Positions 28,851 through 36,342 of a stretch of DNA of 64,000 nucleotides are shown piece by piece (position 1 is the first letter of the stretch; the number at the start of each line of letters is the position of its first letter). The stretch is from Shewanella benthica (GTDB lineage: Bacteria; Pseudomonadota; Gammaproteobacteria; Enterobacterales; Shewanellaceae): assembly GCA_023284085.1 (NCBI GenBank), contig JAKVHY010000011.1, forward strand, positions 62,001 through 126,000, read 5' to 3'. A program made the position numbers and the translations under genes. The notes under the pieces were generated by a model. It saw nothing but the letters and a program-made list of their open reading frames with translations, made no database searches and was not told where the DNA came from.

Positions 28851-29028
28851 TATGTCCATATACAACAGCCAGTTTCAGCAAAATATGTCCATATACAACA
28901 GCCAGTTCAGCAAGATATGTCCATATACAACAGCCAGTTCAGCTTCCATGCTTCTCGTTCATAAGCTCATGGCTATGCCATATTCACCATGCTTCTCGTT
29001 CATAGGCTCATGGCTATGCCATATTCAC
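28851..29028. repeat. Two small tandem arrays (3 x ~33 bp and 2 x 41 bp)
   Basis: Units at 28851, 28884 and 28916 share TATGTCCATATACAACAGCC and are 32-33 bp. They are followed directly by two 41-bp units at 28947 and 28988 sharing CATGCTTCTCGTTCATA and TCATGGCTATGCCATATTC. No spacers, so not a CRISPR array. Confidence 0.9.
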
Positions 29029-29432
29029 CCAGTCTCTCGCTTAGAGCGTTTCACAATGCGAAACTTCGCCTTGAAATCGAAGCTCGCAGTCGCATCTACA
29101 CTGGCTGATTTAAAAGAAGGTTTCTCATTCGCAGGGATAATTGAACAAAGTTCGTATTTCCTAATAAACACTAATTAGCTACGACCCCTTTGTTAGCTGT
29201 ATAACACTTGATCAGCTACTGCTTGATAGGCCTCATTGAACTGAGCCATTGAAGATTTAGATTAGAGGAATCGATTATTTGCGGTTCTGTTTTTCATCAA
29301 GTTAGGTATATTGGAGTCATAGAATGCTCAATAAAAGCACTGTTTCCATGAAGGGGTGCTCAATAAAAGTACTGCTGAATAAATAGGCTCCAAATAAAAG
29401 AATTAGGGCCATCAAACGACAGGGGAATAAAT

Positions 29433-29849
29433 ATGGATTCAATTAAAGTCAGTAAATATATGGACCGTCAACCTGTGCTGTTAACAGAGGATATGCCTCT
29501 TTCCAATGCCGTAGATGCCTTGTTGGAGAGGAATAAGTTGGGGGCCCCAGTGGTCGATGATTTGGGACAATTGGTCGGTTTCCTGTCCCAGCAGGACTGC
29601 CTCTCAGTGATGCTCAAGAGCAGTTATCATTGTGATTTGGTGGCTAAGGTAAAAGATTGCATGCGCTCTGAGGTGTTGTCGGTAACGCCGGATACCAGTG
29701 TCTTGCAGCTAGCCGAACAGATGTTAGGCCCTAAGCCTAAGGTCTACCCCGTGGTCGATAATGGCAAGGTTATAGGCACCATAAATCGTACCAATGTGCT
29801 CAATGCGATTAATATCCATATGCAGCAGTGCTATCTGGCACCAGTCTAA
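29433..29849 (+). CDS. CBS-domain pair protein, copy 2
   Basis: 138-aa paralogue of the gene at 28074, with the same two-CBS architecture (APVVDDLGQLVGFLSQQD, VYPVVDNGKVIGTINRTN) and the same AGGGGAA leader. The similarity runs past the stop codon (shared GCACC(A/G)GTCTAAGC, a TAGCTTCGAATGAAGCTA hairpin, and the REP-like palindrome), so a whole segment of roughly 650-700 bp was duplicated. Differences are spread evenly and conservatively, suggesting both copies are functional. Confidence 0.85.
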   Translation: MDSIKVSKYMDRQPVLLTEDMPLSNAVDALLERNKLGAPVVDDLGQLVGFLSQQDCLSVMLKSSYHCDLVAKVKDCMRSEVLSVTPDTSVLQLAEQMLGPKPKVYPVVDNGKVIGTINRTNVLNAINIHMQQCYLAPV

Positions 29850-29987
29850 GCTTTGATTAATAGATGTCATCAATGAATTGACCTTACTGAATTGACTCGT
29901 TATCAATGGTTTTATTTGCCTAGCTTCGAATGAAGCTAGATTAAATTTCACTTTGGTTTCATTTTGTTTTGGTCGTTATGTTTCGTC

Positions 29988-30014
29988 ATTCCGGCAGATC
30001 TTTTGAGCCGGAAT
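29988..30014. repeat. REP-like palindrome, copy 2
   Basis: Same ATTCCGGC...GCCGGAAT inverted repeat and flanks as at 28678-28704. Part of the duplicated CBS segment. Confidence 0.8.
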
Positions 30015-30160
30015 CCAGTGATCTTTGCTGTTGGAATATGTCATTGAAGATCATAACTTCATTGTTATCTATCACTTGCAGCGTGTGCCGTGCACTAATT
30101 AGCTACGACCCCCTTGTTAAATTACGACCCCCTTTGTTATTTTATTGAATATGACAGGCA

Positions 30161-30192
30161 CAAAAAAGGCCGCGTTGGCGACCTTCTTTTTT
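30161..30192 (-). terminator. Terminator of the cold-shock gene
   Basis: On the minus strand AAGGTCGC / GCGGCCTT (one G-U pair) forms a hairpin followed by a T-run, about 28 bp past the csp stop. Confidence 0.8.
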
Positions 30193-30220
30193 AATATCAG
30201 CTTGCGTTATTAGCGCTTCA

Positions 30221-30433
30221 TTAAAGAGCGATAACGTTGCTTGCTTGCAGACCTTTTGGGCCTTGCTCTACTTCGAAAGTCACTTTTTGACCTTCATCAA
30301 GAGTTTTGAAACCTTCTGATGCGATAGCACGAAAATGTACGAATACGTCAGCGCCACCATTATCTTGAGTAAGGAAACCGAATCCTTTATCTTCGTTAAA
30401 CCATTTTACAGTACCAGTATTTGAATCAGACAT
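30221..30433 (-). CDS. Cold-shock protein, CspA family
   Basis: 70-aa OB-fold RNA/ssDNA-binding protein acting as an RNA chaperone at low temperature or in stationary phase. RNP1 (KGFGFLTQ) and RNP2 (VFVHFRAI) motifs are intact, and the start [20 protein letters not shown] is typical. The upstream ~300 bp is AT-rich and long enough for a structured cold-shock leader. Which Csp paralogue it is cannot be told from sequence alone. Confidence 0.95.
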   Translation of the reverse strand: MSDSNTGTVKWFNEDKGFGFLTQDNGGADVFVHFRAIASEGFKTLDEGQKVTFEVEQGPKGLQASNVIAL

Positions 30434-31161
30434 GTGATGTCCCTTATTTATTTAATTTAAAAAAAGTTCAATATTAACAATATGTTAATTTATTGAATTA
30501 TATCATGTTACGCTAAAATAAAAGGGAAACGTCTAGCTACAAAACACGGTTTTAGTAGTGGATGTTTTACTTGTACTTGATGCTGCATTTAATAACTCTC
30601 TGAACAACTGAGCGATATAATAGCGATTGTTTATTTTTTGTACAGTGTTTTTTTTGCTTTTTTTAAATGTCATTATTTAACAGTGATATACACATTTAAG
30701 TTTTAACCAGCATTGACCTTTGGTTACGATAAAGATTTGTCTCTGTGAGTGAAACCTTCCTGCCTAACGGTCAAAAGTCTGTCCTGAATGTCGACATGTT
30801 TTTGAAAGCAATGGTTAATATTGTATTGATGCTCACTGAAAGTCCAAACTCGAAGACGTCATGCTATATGCTGTTGGGCATCGCTATGCAAAGACCTGAA
30901 GCGGTAACTGATCTTGCTAGCCTTGGAATGAAGCTTGATTACATTTTCTGATTTAGCTTCTGGCTGAATTGATATTTGGGAGTGTGTTTATAATTTTCTG
31001 CTTCATTGTTACTTATCAACACTGGCTGCTCTACAAGAATGGGGTCTCTTCTATTTGAGCTTGAGTGCTAGCATGCTGTAACTCATTTTGCCCAAAGCGT
31101 GTTAGTTACGAATGCAACTTGAGGTAGTTTTACCTTATTCGCTCCGACCCCTTTATCTCCT
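30434..31161. other. AT-rich gap: csp leader plus dispersed-repeat remnants
   Basis: About 730 bp without a convincing gene. The first part is AT-rich and probably holds the csp promoter and leader. 30926-30989 matches 47859-47922, and 31101-31158 (ending CTCCGACCCCTTTATC) matches 50558-50613. A 68-codon frame at 30745-30951 ends inside the dispersed repeat and is not believed. Confidence 0.7.
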
Positions 31162-31248
31162 TTATCTGTTTTGGCATGGTCTGCCACGTTTCTTTGGTCC
31201 CATGGATTCGCCGGTTATTTTTTCAATTTCAAGCTTAAATTTACTCTG
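31162..31248 (-). pseudogene. C-terminal remnant of a Y1 (REP-associated) transposase, copy 1
   Basis: On the minus strand an open stretch of 28 codons reads QSKFKLEIEKITGES followed by MGPKKRGRP and a stop. This is the usual ending of Y1/RAYT-type transposases (basic KRGRP tail). The rest of the gene is missing. It starts abruptly at the same residue as copy 2 at 32621-32758, upstream of rlmI. Confidence 0.7.
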
Positions 31249-31378
31249 ACCTCATTTCTTGATTTCTTGCAGACTCAAAACAGGCTATGATCTAGCTTCG
31301 TTGCGCCTTATGCACTGTCTTTTTCTGGTGCGACGCGGCTCGTTATTAATCATTTTACAATTTAAATTAGGCAGTACC

Positions 31379-32572
31379 ATGGCTATCAGAATTAAACTTA
31401 AACCTGGCCGCGAACGTTCATTAGAGCGACGCCATCCTTGGATATTTTCCAACGGTATTCACAACGTCAATGGCGGGAAACCTGCACCGGGTGATACCGT
31501 TGATGTGGTGGCACACGATGGGCATTGGCTCGGACGCGGTGCCTGGTCGCCAGAATCTCAGATCCAGGTGAGGATATGGACCTTCGATAAAGAAGAAGCC
31601 ATCGATGCCGATTTCTTTGCTAGACGCATACGAAGAGCGCAAGCGGGTCGTGATGCGTTGATCCGCGAGCAAGGCCTTACCGGTTATCGTTTGATCGCCG
31701 CCGAATCTGACGGCTTGCCTGGGATAACGGTTGACCGCTATGCCAATGTACTCGTATGTCAGCTATTGAGTACCGGGGCTGAAAAGTGGCGTGATACTCT
31801 CGTCGAGCAACTCGTCATTCAGTACCCTGACTGCGCTATCTATGAGCGTTCCGATGTCAATTCGAGAAAGAAAGAGGGCTTAGCTCCGGTTGTGGGACTG
31901 CTACATGGTGAGTTACCGCCTATGCCGGTGATTATCGAAGAAAACGGCATTAAGATCGCAGTCGATGTTGTCAATGGACACAAGACGGGGTTCTATCTGG
32001 ATCAGCGCGATAACCGCACCATGGCGGCTCGTTTCGTCAAAGATAAATCCGTACTTAACTGCTTCTGTTACACCGGAACCTTTGGCTTGTATGCCGCTAA
32101 GGCTGGGGCTGCTAGCATTGAAAATGTCGATGTATCGGCACGAGCGCTGCAAACCGCCCGTGATAATATGTCCATTAACGGCTTTAACGATGACCATGTT
32201 AATTATCACGAAGCTGACGTATTTAAGCTATTGCGCCTGTATCGAGAAGAGGGCAAGACCTTCGATGTTATCATATTAGATCCGCCTAAGTTTGCCGACA
32301 ATAAATCGCAGCTTAATGGCGCATGTCGCGGTTATAAAGACATTAATATGATTGCTATGCAGTTGCTTAATCCCGGCGGGATACTGCTGACGTTCTCCTG
32401 TTCTGGCTTAATGCAATCGGATCTGTTTCAGAAGGTTGTTGCTGATGCGGCGCTAGATGCCAAGCGTGAAGTGCAGTTCATTGAACGTATGCACCAAGCC
32501 AGCGACCATCCCATCAGTAGCGCATTCCCGGAAGGTTATTATCTTAAAGGACTCGTTGCTAGAGTTTGGTAG
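31379..32572 (+). CDS. rlmI: 23S rRNA (cytosine1962-C5)-methyltransferase RlmI
   Basis: SAM-dependent methyltransferase for m5C1962 of 23S rRNA. N-terminal PUA domain ([24 protein letters not shown]), then a Rossmann methyltransferase domain ([20 protein letters not shown] for SAM; catalytic motifs DPPKFAD and TFSCSGLM). The frame is open 40 codons further upstream, but [10 protein letters not shown] is the family N-terminus, so I place the start at 31379 (397 aa). Flanked on both sides by decayed transposase ends in the same orientation. Confidence 0.94.
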   Translation: MAIRIKLKPGRERSLERRHPWIFSNGIHNVNGGKPAPGDTVDVVAHDGHWLGRGAWSPESQIQVRIWTFDKEEAIDADFFARRIRRAQAGRDALIREQGLTGYRLIAAESDGLPGITVDRYANVLVCQLLSTGAEKWRDTLVEQLVIQYPDCAIYERSDVNSRKKEGLAPVVGLLHGELPPMPVIIEENGIKIAVDVVNGHKTGFYLDQRDNRTMAARFVKDKSVLNCFCYTGTFGLYAAKAGAASIENVDVSARALQTARDNMSINGFNDDHVNYHEADVFKLLRLYREEGKTFDVIILDPPKFADNKSQLNGACRGYKDINMIAMQLLNPGGILLTFSCSGLMQSDLFQKVVADAALDAKREVQFIERMHQASDHPISSAFPEGYYLKGLVARVW

Positions 32573-32620
32573 TTAGAGTTTGAGCATCAGTATTTGGTGG
32601 CCAGAAATGAAATAACATGG

Positions 32621-32758
32621 CTACCCAGCATTCTGGTGCTTGCTTGGTGGAGGGCTTAAGGGGACGTCATAGTATTGAGGTTCCCTTGGCCTTCCACGTT
32701 GCTTAGGTCCCATGGAACCGCCGGTTAGTTTTTCAATCTCAAGCTTAAATTTACTCTG
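32621..32758 (-). pseudogene. C-terminal remnant of a Y1 (REP-associated) transposase, copy 2
   Basis: Minus-strand frame of 45 codons beginning QSKFKLEIEKLTGGS, then MGPKQRGRPRE and a short unrelated tail before the stop. It is the same C-terminal transposase segment as at 31162-31248, with the same abrupt 5' break. Non-coding today. Confidence 0.7.
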
Positions 32759-33063
32759 AACCAATGATCCACAATTGCTTTACTGAATTGATAGGTGATC
32801 TAATCTTGTTGACTCATAACCTTTTCATCTGCCGACGGTATTAACGCTCTAAGTAGTACAGCCAACGGCTACATCCAGCTAGTCATACCATTGGTAGCGT
32901 GTTTCAAACAATTTTATCGCTTCGTTAATGGATCAGTGATTTATTCAGTGGGTCTTTTCTGTTGTCGAGTCGTTTCCGCTGAACTATTTTTACCTTTTAA
33001 CTTTAGAGGCTGGGAAACCAGTATCTGATACAAGGTTAAAAACAATTTATGGAGAAAGACGCT
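32759..33063. other. Gap before the Flp pilin gene
   Basis: About 300 bp without a recognisable gene. It presumably carries the flp promoter; I see no other structure in it. Confidence 0.5.
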
Positions 33064-33261
33064 ATGGACATTAAGCAAGTTTTATCAGATTTTATCGAAG
33101 ATGAGAGCGGCCTCACAGCCGTTGAATATGCCATCGCCGGTGGGCTAGTGGTGGGTGGCATGATTGCGGCTTTTAGCGAATTAGGTACTAGTGCTAAGGA
33201 TCAGATCGATTGTTTAGCTGATGCAGTAGATACTGGTACAGATTGTACTCCTGCTAATTGA
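33064..33261 (+). CDS. Flp/Fap-type pilin
   Basis: 65-aa type IVb (Flp family) prepilin. A short cytoplasmic leader precedes the hydrophobic helix SGLTAVEYAIAGGLVVGGMIAAF, with the prepilin-peptidase site at the G/L boundary and the conserved Glu five residues after it. Two Cys near the C-terminus (IDCLADAVDTGTDC) could form a disulfide. The start is at 33064, nine bases after GGAG; the upstream ATG at 33049 overlaps that ribosome-binding site. No tad assembly genes are nearby, so it is an orphan in this window. Confidence 0.85.
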   Translation: MDIKQVLSDFIEDESGLTAVEYAIAGGLVVGGMIAAFSELGTSAKDQIDCLADAVDTGTDCTPAN

Positions 33262-33277
33262 GGGTAACTAAATAACC

Positions 33278-33310
33278 AAGACACTCAGGATGGTTAATTA
33301 TGGGTGTCTT
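33278..33310. terminator. Hairpin after the pilin gene (also a dispersed palindrome)
   Basis: AAGACACTCA ... TGGGTGTCTT inverted repeat just past the pilin stop. It belongs to the dispersed 'AAGACACCCAT' family also seen at 34475-34724, 48092-48112 and 49563-49600, and may double as a terminator. Confidence 0.6.
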
Positions 33311-33354
33311 AATTAAATCGTTAATTAAATCGGCGTTAGCAAGCAAGAGGAAAT

Positions 33355-33837
33355 ATGAACATCAATATAAGGAAGGCTACTGTCCAAGATGCAAAGGGGA
33401 TCAGTAAACTTATCACCTCTTTGACGGCAAAGTATATTTGTCCAACGTGTGATGACTCGATGCACGATATCTTGTTAAGGTCGATGTCGGAATCAAAGGT
33501 TACAGAGTATTTATCTGATGACTATGACTATGACTATGACTATGTTGTTGCTACAAACGACAAACATGAAATTATTGGTGTATCAGGCATTCGAGATAAG
33601 TCGCACTTATACCATCTTTTTGTCAGTGATGATTATCAAGGGCAGGGTCTATCTCGTAAGTTGTGGGAAAATGTAAAATCAGAAGCACTTAAAAATGGTA
33701 ATCAGGGTAGATTTACGGTCAACTCAGCCGTTAATTCAGAAAGTGTGTACCTCAAATTTGGTTTCGTACGTACCGAAGGGATTCGCAATAGAGAAGGTAT
33801 GATTGATATTCCAATGGTGTTGGAGTCAACTTGCTAA
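33355..33837 (+). CDS. GNAT-family N-acetyltransferase (cassette 1)
   Basis: 160-aa GNAT protein; acetyl-CoA site DDYQGQGLSRKLW (the R/Q-x-x-G-x-G/A motif) at about residues 95-107, and a C-terminal NSAVNSESVYLKFGF strand typical of the fold. The substrate is unknown. A run of four DY pairs (~56-63) is encoded by a GACTAT hexamer repeated four times (33520-33543), a likely slippage site. AT-rich relative to rlmI or hrpA. It is the only gene of an attC-bounded cassette, so horizontal acquisition is likely. Confidence 0.8.
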   Translation: MNINIRKATVQDAKGISKLITSLTAKYICPTCDDSMHDILLRSMSESKVTEYLSDDYDYDYDYVVATNDKHEIIGVSGIRDKSHLYHLFVSDDYQGQGLSRKLWENVKSEALKNGNQGRFTVNSAVNSESVYLKFGFVRTEGIRNREGMIDIPMVLESTC

Positions 33838-33941
33838 CAAGTCAAATCAAGCTGATGCATAAACGGCTGTCATCGTTTTGCTAAAATAAAAACCCAGCAA
33901 AAACAACACCATCCTATGCGCTGTTGTTTGGGGCGTTAGGG
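33833..33941 (+). other. attC recombination site of cassette 1
   Basis: 109 bp. R'' is GCTAAC at 33833, and L'' (CAAATCAA) follows four bases later. L' is TTGTTTG and R' is GTTAGGG at the end. L'' pairs with L' except for one unpaired T, the extrahelical base expected of attC sites. Further in, GCATA pairs with TATGC. The arms and orientation match those used by integron integrases. Confidence 0.8.
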
Positions 33942-33945
33942 CTAT

Positions 33946-34407
33946 ATGAAAATTATTGAGTATTCATCAAATCGTGCAAGAGAAATAGCAGATCTATTTT
34001 ATATGTCTGTTCACGCTATCGACTCTTCTATTTATTCCGAAGAGCAGAAGAATGCTTGGGCTACATCTCCCATTGACTATGTAGCCTGGGAAAAAAGGCT
34101 TGATCTTAAAAGACCATATTTACTATTAATTAATGATCAAGTTGCAGGCTTTATTGAGTTAGAGTCAGATGGGCATATAGATTGTGCTTATGTATCTCCT
34201 ATGTTTCAGCGAAAAGGCGTGGCAACAGCTTTGTTAAAGCACGTTATATGTATTGCTAAAAAACTGGATGTAGAGCAGCTATATGTGGAAGCTTCAATTA
34301 TAGCAAAACCTCTATTTGAAAAGTTTGGTTTCTTAATGAGACATGAAAATAAAGTAGTTAGAAATAATATTGTATTAGTTAACTATACAATGTGTAAGTG
34401 CTTATAG
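33946..34407 (+). CDS. GNAT-family N-acetyltransferase (cassette 2)
   Basis: 153-aa acetyltransferase of the GNAT fold: CAYVSPMFQRKGVATALLKHV is the acetyl-CoA-binding motif (Q-R-K-G-V-A), and AKPLFEKFGF the C-terminal signature. Resembles the PhnO/YafP-like group of small acetyltransferases; the substrate is unknown. It starts five bases after the cassette 1 attC core (GTTAGGG). Its own 3' site is degenerate: CCCTAAT at 34408, one base off the complement of GTTAGGG, is followed almost at once by GTTAGCC. The attC body has apparently been lost. Confidence 0.8.
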   Translation: MKIIEYSSNRAREIADLFYMSVHAIDSSIYSEEQKNAWATSPIDYVAWEKRLDLKRPYLLLINDQVAGFIELESDGHIDCAYVSPMFQRKGVATALLKHVICIAKKLDVEQLYVEASIIAKPLFEKFGFLMRHENKVVRNNIVLVNYTMCKCL

Positions 34408-34474
34408 CCCTAATCGGTTAGCCAGAGGTATCTAGCCTCCTGCCGCACACGACTGAATGGATTCAGGAGGTCAC

Positions 34475-34724
34475 TATAACCAAGACACTCATAATCACTA
34501 TAACCAAGACACCCATAATTGTTAGATAGAGGTTCCTCTCCTATAAGGTCGTATAACCAAGACACCCACAATTGTTAGGTAGAGGTTCCTCTCCCATAAA
34601 AACTGCCACGTGAAGTGGTCCCGTAAAATTCAACCAATATAACCAAGACACCCACAATTGTTAGATAGAGGTTCTTCTCCCATAAAAAACTGCCACGTGA
34701 AGTGGCGCCGTAAAATTCAACCAA
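34475..34724. repeat. Tandem array of TATAACCAAGACACCC units
   Basis: Four head-to-tail units start at 34475, 34499, 34552 and 34638, lengthening from 24 to 53 to 86-87 bp. The last two are nearly identical and include a GCCAC/GTGGC mini-hairpin and AAAATTCAACCAA. The unit head is half of the AAGACACCCA/TGGGTGTCTT palindrome found elsewhere in the window. Confidence 0.9.
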
Positions 34725-34759
34725 GGTGGATTTTCTACTTTCTATTTTCGGCTAAGATC

Positions 34760-36055
34760 TTATCGCTTAAAGGTCACGGCCTCTGTTTCCGTTAAATGGA
34801 TCTCTGTCGTCGCTAATTGAGTCTGTGACAATAATCTTCCGTGACGAATTGAATATTGCACTGGCACCTGACGTCGAACAGCATCGAAACCATTGTCTGC
34901 GGGTAAGATAAGTAGACTTGCTGGCTTACCTTCCTCTAGCCCGTAATTAGACATGATGTTCATGGTACGGGCCGAATTATGACTGATTAAAGCCAGAGAC
35001 TGGTTTATCTGCTCATAGCCCATGATTTGACACACATGCAATCCCATATGCAGCACCTGCAACATGTTGGCCGTACCCAGCGGATACCAAGGGTCGAAGA
35101 TATCGTCGTGACCGAAGCAGACATTGATGTCGGCAGCCAACATCTCCTTGACCCGAGTGATCCCACGGCGTTTAGGATAGTCATCGAAGCGTCCCTGAAG
35201 ATGAATATTCACCAAAGGGTTGGCGATGAAATGAATACCAGACATCTTCAGCAGCCTGAAAAGGCGCGATGCATAGGCTCCATTATAAGAGTGCATGGCT
35301 GTGGTATGGCTGGCGGTGACTCTGTGGCCCATATCAAACTTGTGGGCTAAGGCTGCAAGGGTTTCCACGAAACGAGATTGTTCATCATCTATTTCGTCAC
35401 AATGCACATCGATGAGGCGATCATATTTTTGTGCTAGCTCGAACACGAAGTGCAGAGACTCGATGCCATATTCCCGGGTGAATTCGAAATGGGGGATGGC
35501 GCCAATGACATCGGCGCCAAGTTTGACGGCTTCTTCCATCAGCGCCTTACCGTTGGGGTAGGAGAGTATTCCTTCCTGAGGAAAGGCGACAATTTGAATA
35601 TCGACCCAAGCTTTCATCTCCTCTTTCACTTCGAGCATGGCCCTGAGTGCAATAAGCGTTGGATCCGATACATCCACATGGGTGCGGACATGCTGTATAC
35701 CGTTAGCTATCTGCCATTTTAATGTCTGCTTAGCCCGTGTTTTTACATCTTGGATAGACAAGGTTTTTTTGCGTTCTGACCAACGTTCGATGCCTTCAAA
35801 CAAGGTGCCCGATATATTCCAACTCGGCTCTCCCGCAGTTTGAGTGGTATCGAGATGAACATGAGGTTCGCAGAAGGGGGCGATGGCCATTCCGCCTTCA
35901 CCATCAATCACCTTAACGGACTGATCATTTGCCGTGATGGCCTCTGACATGGCAGTGAAGGAGGTAAACTCACCATGTTCAATGACGATCTGATGCAGAC
36001 CATCTCTCCCCTCGAGAGTGACATTGTTAATCAGCAGGTTATTGGTATTCTTCAT
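34760..36055 (-). CDS. codA: Cytosine deaminase
   Basis: Amidohydrolase converting cytosine to uracil and ammonia for pyrimidine salvage. 431 aa. The metal ligands follow the CodA pattern: HVH in [10 protein letters not shown] (~residues 66-69), a His plus Glu in the [11 protein letters not shown] segment, and the Asp of [22 protein letters not shown] is also conserved. In E. coli it is downstream of the cytosine permease codB. Here only a fragment of codB precedes it, so substrate uptake must rely on another transporter or the gene is losing function. Confidence 0.93.
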   Translation of the reverse strand: MKNTNNLLINNVTLEGRDGLHQIVIEHGEFTSFTAMSEAITANDQSVKVIDGEGGMAIAPFCEPHVHLDTTQTAGEPSWNISGTLFEGIERWSERKKTLSIQDVKTRAKQTLKWQIANGIQHVRTHVDVSDPTLIALRAMLEVKEEMKAWVDIQIVAFPQEGILSYPNGKALMEEAVKLGADVIGAIPHFEFTREYGIESLHFVFELAQKYDRLIDVHCDEIDDEQSRFVETLAALAHKFDMGHRVTASHTTAMHSYNGAYASRLFRLLKMSGIHFIANPLVNIHLQGRFDDYPKRRGITRVKEMLAADINVCFGHDDIFDPWYPLGTANMLQVLHMGLHVCQIMGYEQINQSLALISHNSARTMNIMSNYGLEEGKPASLLILPADNGFDAVRRQVPVQYSIRHGRLLSQTQLATTEIHLTETEAVTFKR

Positions 36056-36119
36056 TGGTGATCTCTTATGTTGAATCAGAATTTTTGATTAAGCGTTTTA
36101 GCTGCGAATCTAAAACAAG

Positions 36120-36300
36120 CTAGCATATCGCACCGATAAATATGGCATTTATTGGAACAGGACCTAAGAGAAAGTGAACGGCAGCGACACCAATTGCAAC
36201 AGCTAAAATAGCCGCAAATTTCCATTCCAATAATTTTACCTGCATTTAAACCTTGGTCTTGCTGGTTTATTAGACGCTTTTGGTTAATTTTCCGTACCAA
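36120..36300 (-). pseudogene. codB: codB (cytosine permease) C-terminal remnant
   Basis: The minus strand directly upstream of codA encodes LEWKFAAILAVAIGVAAV then HFLLGPVPINAIFIGA and a stop at 36120. This closely follows my memory of the E. coli CodB C-terminus (VNWVAILAVALGIAAGHW, then LPGIVPVNAVLGGA). A frame shift around 36230-36236 separates it from an upstream basic stretch that may be the preceding CodB loop. The ~350 N-terminal codons are absent: the hrpA start is only about 40 bp away. Together with codA this marks a former codBA operon. Confidence 0.75.
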
Positions 36301-36342
36301 TAAGAATCGTTACTTGCTAGGATCGTTTTTTTGCTTCGAGTA

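Larger units (their letters stand above)
28491..29432. repeat. Repeat-rich non-coding stretch between the CBS copies
   Basis: 942 bp with no credible gene. It holds five 9-bp GGCTCATTT-type units (28610-28654), an ATTCCGGC/GCCGGAAT palindrome (28678-28704), three ~33-bp repeats containing TATGTCCATATACAACAGCC (28851-28943), two 41-bp repeats starting CATGCTTCTCGTTCATA (28947-29028), and a segment around 29035-29190 related to one at 47.9-48.1 kb. Confidence 0.9.
33335..33941 (+). mobile_element. Integron-type gene cassette 1 (GNAT gene plus attC)
   Basis: A GTTAGC core at 33335-33340 precedes a single gene. The gene is followed by a site opening with GCTAAC (33833), the exact complement of the upstream core, and closing with GTTAGGG (33935-33941). 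This is what an inserted, circularisable cassette shows. See the separate entries for the gene and attC. No integrase is in the window. Confidence 0.75.

Noticed and set aside
28852..29178. 108-codon ORF between CBS copies
   Set aside because: Encoded by tandem repeats (repeating MSIYNSQF); no ribosome-binding site.
30745..30951. 68-codon ORF upstream of rlmI
   Set aside because: Its 3' end is a dispersed repeat (same as at 47859), and the start lacks a ribosome-binding site.
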